Assembly: GCA_903839195.1 (NCBI GenBank)
Contig: CAIMBK010000071.1
Location: forward strand, 1-43,033
Origin: an uncultured Bacteroidota bacterium
Lineage (GTDB): Bacteria; Bacteroidota; Bacteroidia; Flavobacteriales; Flavobacteriaceae
DNA length: 43,033 nt
Reading direction: 5' to 3'
Shown: piece by piece, positions 15,584-25,410 of the stretch
How positions within the stretch are numbered: the stretch's first letter is position 1
How the letters are laid out: each line of letters starts with the position of its first letter
Notes under the pieces: generated by a model
The model's database searches: none
What the model saw: the letters and a program-made list of their open reading frames with translations, nothing else
Told to the model about the DNA's origin: nothing
Translations under genes and position numbers: made by a program

Positions 15584-18547
15584 ATGAAATTCAAAAATTA
15601 TCTAGGATTACTATTTATATTCATTGTTTCGGCCATTAATGCACAAACAATAGAAATTAAAGGAACCGTTTCCGATTCTAAAACCAAAACGGGTATTCCA
15701 GGGGCGAACGTTAGTATAAAAAATTCTAAAAAAGGAGTTTCTTCCTCCTTGGATGGGAATTATACCATAAAAGCTAACCCAAACGATATTGTCGTTTTTT
15801 CTTCTATTGGATTCGCATCTCAAGAAGTTAAAGTAACCAAATCACAAACTTTAAACATGGTGCTTTCGGAAGAAACCAACAAATTGGAAGAAGTAGTAAT
15901 CAACGTTGGTTACGGAACTCAAAAGAAAAAAAACATTACCAATGCCATTTCTACCGTTCGATCAGAAGCCTTTGACGACCGTCCATTGTATAATGTTGGT
16001 CAAGCGATACAAGGAAACGCCGCTGGGGTAAACGTAATTCAACCTTCCGGAAAACCTGGAGTTGGATTGGATATTAGAATTCGAGGGTTAAGTTCCATTT
16101 TCTCTGGAAACAATCCGATGTTTGTAATCGATGGCGTTCAAACCTATGATAGCAGCGGTATTAGCACCGATGATATTGTGGATATTCAAGTTTTAAAAGA
16201 TGCAACCGCAACGGCAATTTACGGCGTTAATGGTAGCGCAGGGGTTATTATTATTACCACAAAAAGAGGAAAAGCGAATAAAAATACTTTCAGTTTTAGT
16301 TCCTATTTAGGAAGTTCTGAAATTGTTAAAAACATCGATATATTAAATCCAGATCAATACAAAACATTAATGACATCGGTTTCTTCTGGATATGTTGGAT
16401 ATATTAATGATGCAAAATATGCTGGAATCAATACCAATTGGCGCGATTTAGTATTTCAAACTGGAATAGACAAAAACTACGATTTTTCCTATTCAGGTGG
16501 AACAGAAGAAATTAAAACCTTTGCCTCTTTGGGTTATCAAGATACCAAAGGAATTGTTTCTCCTTCCAATTTTTCTAGATTATCTGGAAGATTGAATTTG
16601 GATGTAAATGCTTTGCCTTGGTTGAAAGCACATGCGAATATGAACCTAATTCGGACGGTTTTAAACAACACGAGCGACAACAATAGCGCCAATCAAGGAG
16701 GTGTTATTTTAAGCACGTTAACAACGCCGTCTTTCTTACCAGTTTATGCAGATGAACTTGTTGGTGGCGCTGTCGCAAATGGTCAATTACCAGGTCAGTT
16801 TGCGGCCAATCCAGTAGCTTCTTTAGAAAATCCAGTTTCTTTTCAAAGCCGACAAGAAGATAACAAAACCAATCGTTATTTAGCGAATATTGGTTTTGAC
16901 GTAACCTTGGCTAAAAACTTAGTTTGGAAACCCTCCTCTACAGTAGATCATTATAAGAGTTTTTATCAATATTTTGTTGATAGTTATCGTTCCAATTACG
17001 GTCGTGGCGAAGCTACTAACCCAGCCAATACAAAAGGAATTGGGCGAGAACATACCGCAGTAAATGAAAATTGGAATTTAGAACATACCTTAAATTATGC
17101 CATAAAATCAGGAAATCATGACGTAAATTTAATGGTAGGAAGTAGCCTACAAAAACAACGTTACGACCAATTAAAAATTGAAGGTTCTGGTTTCGCAACT
17201 GATTTAAGACAATTGGACATTTCGCAAATGATGCTTATCAACAAACAAGCTTCGGATACGATAGCACGAGAAAAAAATTACATTTCCTATTTTGGTAGAG
17301 CCACCTATAATTATAAAGAAAAGTATATTTTGAATGCGGTATTTAGATCTAGTGGCGCATCACAATTAGCAAAACAACATAAATGGGGTTACTTTCCTGG
17401 TGTTTCTGCCGCATGGATTGTTTCAAACGAATCGTTCCTGAAAAACAGCAACTCTATTAGCGAGGTAAAACTAAGAGGTGGCTGGGGCCAATCGGGTAAT
17501 ATTTCTAGTGTAAGTGAATATTCTTCGTTTGCACTTTTAGGGGATGATCATGGCACGCTTCAAAATTATGTAAATTCAGATTTAACTTGGGAAACCACTT
17601 CTGATTTAAATGTTGGTTTGGATTTAGGCTTTTTAAATAATAGAATCAAAATAAACCTTGATGCCTTTCAAAAAACAACCTCAAATTTATTTAATGATAT
17701 ACGAATTTACGATATTCCTTATTTATATAATGGTGGGAAAATTGAAAACAAAGGTTTGGAATTGGCATTAAACACTACAAATTTTAAAGGCGAATTTAAT
17801 TGGAATACCAATTTCAATATTTCGTTTATTGAAAATAAAGTATTGGAAATGGGAAAATATTCGGACGTAATCTACAAAGGTTATGCCAACGTAAACCGAA
17901 TTGAAAAAGGCGTTTCATTGGGTAATTTTTATGGATATGTTGTCGATCAAGTGAATCCAAATACAGGTATTTTAGAATTCAAAGACCTCAATGGAGACGG
18001 ACTAATCAAGCCTACGGACGATCAAACCGTAATTGGAAACGCAATGCCAAATTATACTTTTGGACTTACAAACACTTTTACCTACAAAGGATTCTCTCTA
18101 GATATATTAACAACCGGAAGTCAAGGAAATGACATATTCAACGCTTCTCGGATTGATTTAGAAGGAATGAAAGACAACAAAAATCAATCAACCGCGGTTT
18201 TGGATCGTTGGACCACCGTTGGACAAATAACCGACGTACCAAAAGCAGGCCCAAGTAACTTTCAAGGAATAGCTCCAACCGCAAATTCAACTCGTTGGAT
18301 TGAAGACGGTTCCTATATTCGTATAAAAGCGGCCACCTTGGGCTACAATTTCAAGAAATTATTTTTAGGGCTAACTTCCTTAAAATTCTATGCCACAGGG
18401 CAAAATCTAATCACTTGGACAAAATATTCTGGATTTGACCCCGAAGTTAGTGCTTTTGGCGGAAATACAGGAACAGGACAAGGCATAGATTATGGAACCT
18501 ATCCGCAAGTAAGAACCTTCATTTTCGGACTAAAAGCTGGATTTTAA
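15584..18547 (+). CDS. SusC/RagA family TonB-linked outer membrane protein
   Basis: CarboxypepD_reg-like domain (GTVSDSKTKTGIPGANVSIKNSKKGVSSSLDGNYTI), plug (IRGLSSIFSGNNPMFVIDGVQ, DIQVLKDATATAIYGVNGSAGVIIITTK), C-terminal PQVRTFIFGLKAGF. Confidence 0.96.
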   Translation: MKFKNYLGLLFIFIVSAINAQTIEIKGTVSDSKTKTGIPGANVSIKNSKKGVSSSLDGNYTIKANPNDIVVFSSIGFASQEVKVTKSQTLNMVLSEETNKLEEVVINVGYGTQKKKNITNAISTVRSEAFDDRPLYNVGQAIQGNAAGVNVIQPSGKPGVGLDIRIRGLSSIFSGNNPMFVIDGVQTYDSSGISTDDIVDIQVLKDATATAIYGVNGSAGVIIITTKRGKANKNTFSFSSYLGSSEIVKNIDILNPDQYKTLMTSVSSGYVGYINDAKYAGINTNWRDLVFQTGIDKNYDFSYSGGTEEIKTFASLGYQDTKGIVSPSNFSRLSGRLNLDVNALPWLKAHANMNLIRTVLNNTSDNNSANQGGVILSTLTTPSFLPVYADELVGGAVANGQLPGQFAANPVASLENPVSFQSRQEDNKTNRYLANIGFDVTLAKNLVWKPSSTVDHYKSFYQYFVDSYRSNYGRGEATNPANTKGIGREHTAVNENWNLEHTLNYAIKSGNHDVNLMVGSSLQKQRYDQLKIEGSGFATDLRQLDISQMMLINKQASDTIAREKNYISYFGRATYNYKEKYILNAVFRSSGASQLAKQHKWGYFPGVSAAWIVSNESFLKNSNSISEVKLRGGWGQSGNISSVSEYSSFALLGDDHGTLQNYVNSDLTWETTSDLNVGLDLGFLNNRIKINLDAFQKTTSNLFNDIRIYDIPYLYNGGKIENKGLELALNTTNFKGEFNWNTNFNISFIENKVLEMGKYSDVIYKGYANVNRIEKGVSLGNFYGYVVDQVNPNTGILEFKDLNGDGLIKPTDDQTVIGNAMPNYTFGLTNTFTYKGFSLDILTTGSQGNDIFNASRIDLEGMKDNKNQSTAVLDRWTTVGQITDVPKAGPSNFQGIAPTANSTRWIEDGSYIRIKAATLGYNFKKLFLGLTSLKFYATGQNLITWTKYSGFDPEVSAFGGNTGTGQGIDYGTYPQVRTFIFGLKAGF

Positions 18548-18565
18548 TTTTAACAAATAGAAATT

Positions 18566-20053
18566 ATGAAAACATCAATTATATATAAAAAAATAGCATT
18601 TTTTGGGGTAATACTAGTTCTACTTTCTTCATGCAGCGATTTATTAAACACCGAACCAATTACGGATGAAATCAGTCCGCCGCAAGACGAACAACTAATT
18701 AAAACGGCAGCAGAGGCTGAATTAGCTATGAAATCTTGTTACTCATCCTTTGGAATTGAATATTGGCAATTTGACTATTTCTTTCTAGGCGATGCCGGTG
18801 CAGATGTTGCTTATGCTGGAGCCGATGGGGATGACTTTTTTCAAATTGACGAATACCGAACAATTACAACAAATTATGTCGTTGCAAGAGATTGGAATTG
18901 GCTAAATGATTTTGTGAAAAGATGTAATTTAGTAATAAATTATGTAAATACCGTGCCTGATTTACCTCAAGCAAGAAAAGACGAAATGATCGGCGAAGCG
19001 TCTCTAATAAGAGCCTTAACGCGATTTCAAGCCGTGCAAACTTGGGGCGATTTCCCTTTGGTAAACGCCACTGTGACTTCCATAAATAATGAAAATTTTG
19101 ATGCTTTATATCCATCATTGTATCCGTCTAGAAAACCAGTTTCAGATGTTTATGCCGCTATTATTGCCGATTGCGAAGTGGCTTTAGAAAAATCACCCGC
19201 TTCAACGGCAGCGCCTTCAAGCAAGTTCAAAGTGAGCAAAGGAGCCGCAAATGCTTTATTAGCCAAAGTTTATGCCACTATGCCAAATCCAGATTGGGCA
19301 AAATGCATTCAATATTCTGACGCCGTAATTAATGGCGGCTATAGTTTAATGACAACTTTTGATCATTTGTTTGATAATGTTCATGAAGGAAATGCCGAAG
19401 CCATCTGGGAAATTAATGGCGATGGTCAAGGAGGCACCGTAAATGGGTGGTGTACTAATGTTTTCTTAGGAAATAACTGGAAAAAATTCAATACGCCTTC
19501 TCACACACTAAGTTTGGCTTTGGATACTAAAAGAAGAACGTCAACCATTAAAAAATTTCCAACCACTTTTGCTGATCCCTATTGGACAACTTTTACACAA
19601 TTTCCAAATCCATGGAGAATGCGAGCCACGGATGGAACCCAAAATTTCTATATTTTCCGTCTTGCCGATATACTTTTATTAAAAGCAGAAGCATTGGCAC
19701 ACACCGGAAATTTAACAGGAGCTATGGCATTGGTAAATCAAGTTAGAACTCGAGTATTATTAGCAAATATTACGCCCGCTACATCCGAAAGTGATGCAAT
19801 TGACAAAATTCTAAAAGAACGCTTTTTAGAATTAGCTTTCGAAGGACAACGATGGTTCGATTTGAAAAGAGAAGGAAAAACAGTGGAAGTTTTATCACAA
19901 CAAAAATACCTTGTGTATGATCCAGTAACACAAACATCCAATCAAACATTAATGCCTTATATACCAAATTTAGATTCAAAAGACCTTTTGTTGCCCGTTC
20001 CACAAGCGGCGATAGATAATAATTCGAATTTATCTCAAAATCCTGGTTATTAA
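18566..20053 (+). CDS. RagB/SusD family nutrient uptake lipoprotein
   Basis: Lipobox LLSSCSD; SusD features (RALTRFQAVQTWGDFPL, YIFRLADILLLKAEALAHTG, ERFLELAFEGQRWFDLKREGK); immediately after susC. Confidence 0.96.
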   Translation: MKTSIIYKKIAFFGVILVLLSSCSDLLNTEPITDEISPPQDEQLIKTAAEAELAMKSCYSSFGIEYWQFDYFFLGDAGADVAYAGADGDDFFQIDEYRTITTNYVVARDWNWLNDFVKRCNLVINYVNTVPDLPQARKDEMIGEASLIRALTRFQAVQTWGDFPLVNATVTSINNENFDALYPSLYPSRKPVSDVYAAIIADCEVALEKSPASTAAPSSKFKVSKGAANALLAKVYATMPNPDWAKCIQYSDAVINGGYSLMTTFDHLFDNVHEGNAEAIWEINGDGQGGTVNGWCTNVFLGNNWKKFNTPSHTLSLALDTKRRTSTIKKFPTTFADPYWTTFTQFPNPWRMRATDGTQNFYIFRLADILLLKAEALAHTGNLTGAMALVNQVRTRVLLANITPATSESDAIDKILKERFLELAFEGQRWFDLKREGKTVEVLSQQKYLVYDPVTQTSNQTLMPYIPNLDSKDLLLPVPQAAIDNNSNLSQNPGY

Positions 20054-20134
20054 TTTGCCAATACTAGAGAATTTATTTACCCTATATAACTTATTTAAGA
20101 TAGTTTTTTTTTTAATTTGTTTGTTTTCTGTACC

Positions 20135-20164
20135 CTACTTCTGCTGGCTTTTCGGCAGAAGTAG
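20135..20164. promoter_or_regulatory. Intercistronic stem-loop between susD and the EEP-family gene
   Basis: CTACTTCTGC (20135-20144) TGGCTTTTCG GCAGAAGTAG (20155-20164): perfect 10-bp stem, extendable inward by T.G, G-C, G.T; no T-run follows on either strand. Confidence 0.65.
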
Positions 20165-20185
20165 ATACAGAATTAATTTTAGTTT

Positions 20186-21019
20186 ATGAAAAAGTTTTCG
20201 CTGCTAATCCTAGTGCTTTTGAGTGGCTTTGTTCATTCTCAAAATCTCAAAATGATGACCTACAACATCCGTCTTGACGTCGCTGTTGATGGCGAAAATA
20301 ATTGGTCGCACCGGAAAGATTTTTTTACATCACAAATACAATTTTATGAACCCGATATTTTTGGCGTTCAAGAAGCCACTCCCAATCAGGTAATTGCTAT
20401 TTCCAACGCCCTTTTACAATATGACAAAATTGGCATCGGAAGAGAAGGAGTTGGGAAAGGGGAATCTTCCAATATTTATTACAAAAAAGACCGTTTTATG
20501 GTCAAAAACGAAATTACTTTTTGGCTTTCAGAAACGCCAAACGAGATTTCAAAAGGCTGGGATGCGGCTTGCAATCGGGTGTGTACTTTTGGACTATTTG
20601 AAGATATAAAAACCAACAAAACGTTTTGGGTATTTAATACACATTTGGATCACATTGGCGAAATTGCTAAAACCAAAGGAATCGAGATGATTTTAAACAA
20701 AATTACTCAGGTTAATAAAGAGAATTTACCCGTTTTTTTTATGGGCGATTTTAACTCCCAACCCGAAGAAAATAGAATACTTGAATTGAAAAAAATCATG
20801 AATGACAGTCGGGAATTATCCATTGAAAAACCTTTTGGTCCAATTGGAACATTCAACAATTTTCAATACAACGAACCCGTTACAAAACGAATTGATTACA
20901 TTTTTTTATCAAAAAATAATGGCTTTACAATTCAAAAATATGCTGTTTTAACTGACTCCAAAAACTTGCGATTTCCATCCGATCATTTTCCGGTTTTAAT
21001 AGAAATTAGCATTAAATAA
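20186..21019 (+). CDS. Endonuclease/exonuclease/phosphatase (EEP) family secreted protein
   Basis: MTYNIRLD, DIFGVQEATPNQ, NTHLDHIG, FMGDFNSQPEEN, RIDYIFLSK, PSDHFPVLIEI; signal peptide. Confidence 0.9.
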   Translation: MKKFSLLILVLLSGFVHSQNLKMMTYNIRLDVAVDGENNWSHRKDFFTSQIQFYEPDIFGVQEATPNQVIAISNALLQYDKIGIGREGVGKGESSNIYYKKDRFMVKNEITFWLSETPNEISKGWDAACNRVCTFGLFEDIKTNKTFWVFNTHLDHIGEIAKTKGIEMILNKITQVNKENLPVFFMGDFNSQPEENRILELKKIMNDSRELSIEKPFGPIGTFNNFQYNEPVTKRIDYIFLSKNNGFTIQKYAVLTDSKNLRFPSDHFPVLIEISIK

Positions 21020-21023
21020 AATT

Positions 21024-22463
21024 ATGAAAAATAGTATCCGAATTATGAAAGCATCTTTTTTATTTACATTGTTAGCCATTCAACTGAATTGTTCCTCTTC
21101 GAGTGATCCAATTACTCCTACTCCACCACCAGTAGTTACAAATGAAGTTGATTATTGGCTTTCAAAGGGCGACCAATCGGTTTTACTTCAAAAACAAACC
21201 AACGCGATGTTGTTCAAAACCGAAGCAAATTCGTATCAAAATATTGAAGTCGATGAAACACAAACGTTTCAAACCATTGACGGATTTGGTTATACATTAA
21301 CTGGCGGAAGCGCCGAAGTAATCAACGGATTAGGTACCATAAAAAAGCAAGAATTACTTCAAGAACTTTTTGGAACATCGGTTAATTCAATTTCCATCAG
21401 TTATTTGCGAATTAGCATTGGCGCTTCCGATTTGAATGCAGCTCCGTTTTCATACAATGATTTACCGAGTGGTCAATCCGATGTAAGTCAATTGCTATTT
21501 AGTTTGGCTCCCGACATGTCGCAATTGATCCCGTTATTGAAAGAAATTGTGCTCATCAATCCAAATATAAAAATTGTAGCGGTGCCATGGTCCGCGCCAT
21601 CGTGGATGAAAAATTTATATACCACAACTGGAAGTAGTTTAATTCCTGTTTATTATAGTTCGTATGCGCAATATTTTGTAAAATATATTCAAGCAATGCA
21701 AGCGGAAGGAATTACAATTGATGCCGTTTGTCCGCAAAACGAACCATTAAATGCTGGAAATAACCCAAGTATGTTGATGACCGCTGCGCAACAAATTAGT
21801 TTCGTAAAAAAACTTGGAGCAGCCTTTCAAACTGCTGGAATTTCGACTAAAATTATTATTTTTGACCATAATTGCGACACGCCTGAATATCCTACAACGG
21901 TTTTAGGAGACGCAACAGCCAATCCATTTATTGATGGTTCGGCTTTTCATTTGTATGGGGGAAATATTAGTGCATTAACAACCGTGCACAACGCATTTCC
22001 GACCAAAAATGTCTATTTCACAGAGCAATGGACTTCTTCGGATGGTGATTTTGGCGGTGATTTAAAATGGCACGTAAAAAATGTAATCATCGGTTCGATG
22101 CGAAATTGGAGTAAAAATGCACTAGAATGGAATTTGGCAAACAATGCGTCTTTTGGCCCGCATACATCTGGAGGATGTTCTCAATGCAAAGGAGCTTTGA
22201 CTATTTCAAATGGTGAAATTGTGCGAAATGTAAGTTATTATATTGTGGCACATGCTTCAAAATTTGTTCCAACAGGTTCTGTGAGAATTGCAAGTAATAT
22301 AAGTGGCAACTTAAACACGGTTGCTTTTAAAATCCCTTCGGGTAAAAAAGTTTTGTTAGTAGAAAATGACGGTGCAACTACCGAATTTTTCAATATAAAA
22401 TATAATGGAAAATGGGTAACCTCTTCAATAGAAGCCGGAGCCGTTGGAACCTATATTTGGTAA
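21024..22463 (+). CDS. Glycoside hydrolase family 30 lipoprotein
   Basis: Lipobox LLAIQLNCSSSS; FQTIDGFGYTLTGGSAEV, LRISIGASDL, VPWSAPSWMKN, acid/base CPQNEPLNAG, nucleophile region VYFTEQW. Confidence 0.9.
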   Translation: MKNSIRIMKASFLFTLLAIQLNCSSSSDPITPTPPPVVTNEVDYWLSKGDQSVLLQKQTNAMLFKTEANSYQNIEVDETQTFQTIDGFGYTLTGGSAEVINGLGTIKKQELLQELFGTSVNSISISYLRISIGASDLNAAPFSYNDLPSGQSDVSQLLFSLAPDMSQLIPLLKEIVLINPNIKIVAVPWSAPSWMKNLYTTTGSSLIPVYYSSYAQYFVKYIQAMQAEGITIDAVCPQNEPLNAGNNPSMLMTAAQQISFVKKLGAAFQTAGISTKIIIFDHNCDTPEYPTTVLGDATANPFIDGSAFHLYGGNISALTTVHNAFPTKNVYFTEQWTSSDGDFGGDLKWHVKNVIIGSMRNWSKNALEWNLANNASFGPHTSGGCSQCKGALTISNGEIVRNVSYYIVAHASKFVPTGSVRIASNISGNLNTVAFKIPSGKKVLLVENDGATTEFFNIKYNGKWVTSSIEAGAVGTYIW

Positions 22464-22483
22464 ATTAAAATACATATTTCGTA

Positions 22484-23935
22484 ATGAAAAAAATAGCTTT
22501 ATCGGCAATATTATTTGCCTCTTTTTTAAGTTTTGCACAAACAAAAATAGCTCCAAAATCATTTTCCGCAAAAGGGAAAACAATTGCCGTTTATACCTCC
22601 GCAGATAGTACCGATTTTAGAATTTCAAATACAGATAATCTCACTTTTTATGAATTAAAACAACCTCTAGAAACACAACTTTGTGTTTTCGTAAACCCAA
22701 ATAAAACCTTTCAAACTTTTCTGGGAATAGGAGGAGCAATTACCGATGCAAGCGCTGAAGTATTTGCAAAATTATCAAAAGAAAAACAACAAGAATTTCT
22801 TGAAGCCTATTACAGCAAAGACAAAGGAATCGGGTATTCATTGATTAGAACCAATATTCATAGCTGTGATTTTAGTTCCGAAAGTTATACGTATGTCAAT
22901 GAAGGCGATGCCGATTTAAAGTCATTTACAATCGAACACGACAAAAAATTTCGTATTCCAATGATTAAAAAAGCGACCGAAATGGCAGGCGGAAAAATAA
23001 ATTTATATGTTTCACCGTGGAGTCCACCTGCGTTTATGAAAGACAACAACAACATGCTTCGTGGCGGCAAATTATTACCAAAATTCAATCAATCGTGGGC
23101 GAATTATTTTGTAAAATTTATTAAAAGTTACGAAAAAGAAGGAATGCCGGTTTGGGGATTAACCATTCAAAATGAGCCAATGGCGACTCAAAAATGGGAA
23201 TCTTGTATATTTTCTGCCGAAGAAGAGCGTGATTTTTTAAAAAACTACTTAGGTCCAACATTAAAAAAAGAAGGTCTTGGCGATAAAAAAATTACGGTTT
23301 GGGACCATAATCGGGACTTGATTTCACAAAGAGCCAGCACAATTCTTGATGATGCGGAAGCCAATAAATATGTTTGGGGAATAGGCTTTCATTGGTATGA
23401 ATCTTGGAGTGGCGGTGAACCAATGTTTGAAAATATAGGAAAAGTACACGAAATGTACCCATCTAAAAATTTACTATTTACGGAAGGTTGTAACGAACGA
23501 TTCGATGCTTCCAACTACCAACTTTGGAAAAACGGAGAACGTTACGGCCGTTCAATGATAAATGATTTCAACAACGGAACCGTTGGATGGACGGATTGGA
23601 ATATTCTTTTGGATGAAAATGGCGGTCCAAACCACGTGGGGAATTTTTGTTTTGCACCCATTCACGCGGATTTAAAATCAGGCGAATTAATCTATACGCC
23701 TTCGTATTATTATATTGGACATTTCTCAAAATTTATTGGAAATGAAGCAAAACGAATTAGTAGTGTTGCAAGTAGAAGCCAAATATTGACGACTTCCTTC
23801 TTAAATAAAGACGGAAAAATTGTTACTGTTGTAATGAATCAAAGCGATAAAAAATTGGTTTACAATTTATGTATTGGAACACAATTTTCAGAAATTACCA
23901 TCGCAGCGCATGCCATTCAAACTTTAGTTTATTAG
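22484..23935 (+). CDS. Glycoside hydrolase family 30 (glucosylceramidase-like) secreted enzyme
   Basis: FQTFLGIGGAITDASAEVFAKL, RTNIHSCDFSSESY, VSPWSPPAFMKDNNNMLRGG, acid/base IQNEPMATQKWESC, nucleophile LLFTEGC, GWTDWNILLDENGGPNH. Confidence 0.93.
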   Translation: MKKIALSAILFASFLSFAQTKIAPKSFSAKGKTIAVYTSADSTDFRISNTDNLTFYELKQPLETQLCVFVNPNKTFQTFLGIGGAITDASAEVFAKLSKEKQQEFLEAYYSKDKGIGYSLIRTNIHSCDFSSESYTYVNEGDADLKSFTIEHDKKFRIPMIKKATEMAGGKINLYVSPWSPPAFMKDNNNMLRGGKLLPKFNQSWANYFVKFIKSYEKEGMPVWGLTIQNEPMATQKWESCIFSAEEERDFLKNYLGPTLKKEGLGDKKITVWDHNRDLISQRASTILDDAEANKYVWGIGFHWYESWSGGEPMFENIGKVHEMYPSKNLLFTEGCNERFDASNYQLWKNGERYGRSMINDFNNGTVGWTDWNILLDENGGPNHVGNFCFAPIHADLKSGELIYTPSYYYIGHFSKFIGNEAKRISSVASRSQILTTSFLNKDGKIVTVVMNQSDKKLVYNLCIGTQFSEITIAAHAIQTLVY

Positions 23936-23950
23936 AAGCCGCTGTATTTA

Positions 23951-24379
23951 TTATGCATTAAAGATTTTTCTATTTGTTTTTCCAAAATTGATTTGACTGG
24001 ATAGCACTTGAATCCGTTTTACTTTTTTTATAATACTATTCTTCAATTTGTTTGAAATTGTAAAATTCAAATTATCCCCTGAATCTAAATTTATGATTAG
24101 CCAATTTTTTTGCATTTTTAATAACACTAAATAGCTTGCAATGGATAAAACAGAAACCACAACAATCAAATCAATCTGTAATTTTAAAAATAATAAGTAA
24201 ATCAAAAACAATATTACAGCAAGTGAAAATAATATAACCAACCATTTTGTTTTATTGTTTTTGATAAAAATGGTTTCCAATTCATCAATATTGAATTCTT
24301 TTTTTAGGCCATTTTTTTCGTAAATAGAAAAAATTCTTCCTTCAATGCTAATTTTGGTAATAATTGTCGATTGTTCCAT
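23951..24379 (-). CDS. Small membrane protein of unknown function (two predicted TM helices)
   Basis: Hydrophobic segments WLVILFSLAVILFLIYLLFL and LIVVVSVLSIASYLVLL; 14 bp downstream of the LytTR gene, same strand. Confidence 0.6.
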   Translation of the reverse strand: MEQSTIITKISIEGRIFSIYEKNGLKKEFNIDELETIFIKNNKTKWLVILFSLAVILFLIYLLFLKLQIDLIVVVSVLSIASYLVLLKMQKNWLIINLDSGDNLNFTISNKLKNSIIKKVKRIQVLSSQINFGKTNRKIFNA

Positions 24380-24393
24380 GGATTATATTCGCT

Positions 24394-25164
24394 TTAATTC
24401 GGTGTTAAAAATTGTTTTATATTATCTCTTCTTCTTCTTGAAACTGATAAACATGTGCCGTCTACCAATTCAACTTTATAACTTTCATGTTTAGAAATTT
24501 TAGATAAAAAATTAGTATTTATTAGATGTGAATGGTGAATTCTAACAAAATTTATTTCCTTTAGTAGCTTTTCATATTTTCCAAGCGCAATATTTGAAGT
24601 CCAAACTAATGAATTGGTTAGGTGAAAAACAGTATATTTTCCTTTAGCAAGACAATAAATAATATCACTTTTTTTAATAAATACGACTTCATTTGATGAA
24701 TTAATTTTTATTAAATTATTGGCTTTTCGATAACGAGTAGTTGTTGGACAAATCGTTTTTGAATCATTATTTTCTGATGTAATATATTTAAATTCATTAT
24801 AAAAAATTAAACCAATTGATTGATTTATTGTAATAATAAATCGCTTTAAAATAATTGGTTTAATAATAATTTCATAACTCGTTTTAATTGCTCTTGGAAC
24901 AAAAGCATCAATATTGGCTAAAAAAATAATTTGATTTTTTCGTAAGCCCGTATTTTTTATGAAATTTTTTATAACATCACTATTTGCATCAACATCAATA
25001 AGCACAATATCCGGAATTGTTTTGGTAGATAAAAAATTTGATAATTCAATAGGTTTTATAATTTCATAAGATTCAATCTGTGGGAAATAATCAATTAAGG
25101 TTTGATTAATTTCCTTAACATCCTCTTGATTTTCATCGATTATTAATAGTTTTAATTTTCGCAT
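24394..25164 (-). CDS. LytTR-family response regulator with divergent receiver domain
   Basis: Receiver-like N-terminus (LLIIDENQEDVKEIN, DIVLIDVDAN, IIKPI); LytTR C-terminus (VVFIKKSDIIYCLAKGKYTVFHL...FVRIHHSHLINTNFLSKISKHESYKVELVDGTCLSVSRRRRDNIKQFL). Confidence 0.87.
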   Translation of the reverse strand: MRKLKLLIIDENQEDVKEINQTLIDYFPQIESYEIIKPIELSNFLSTKTIPDIVLIDVDANSDVIKNFIKNTGLRKNQIIFLANIDAFVPRAIKTSYEIIIKPIILKRFIITINQSIGLIFYNEFKYITSENNDSKTICPTTTRYRKANNLIKINSSNEVVFIKKSDIIYCLAKGKYTVFHLTNSLVWTSNIALGKYEKLLKEINFVRIHHSHLINTNFLSKISKHESYKVELVDGTCLSVSRRRRDNIKQFLTPN

Positions 25165-25410
25165 AATACGATTAATTGGCTTATATTTTAGTTTAAAAAG
25201 TGCTTGTATTCTTTAGTAATGTTTCGGTAAAATTATATAAAAAACCCAAAGTCAATTCATCTAAAAGGATAAATTTCAACGATTATTTGTATATTTTAAT
25301 GTAGATTAAAAAAAATATTCAAAAACAACCAACCATTTTCTGTTTATTGAATAAAAATTAACAATCGTTTATCTGATTATCGCCCTATATTTGTGGGCGA
25401 TTTTTTTATT

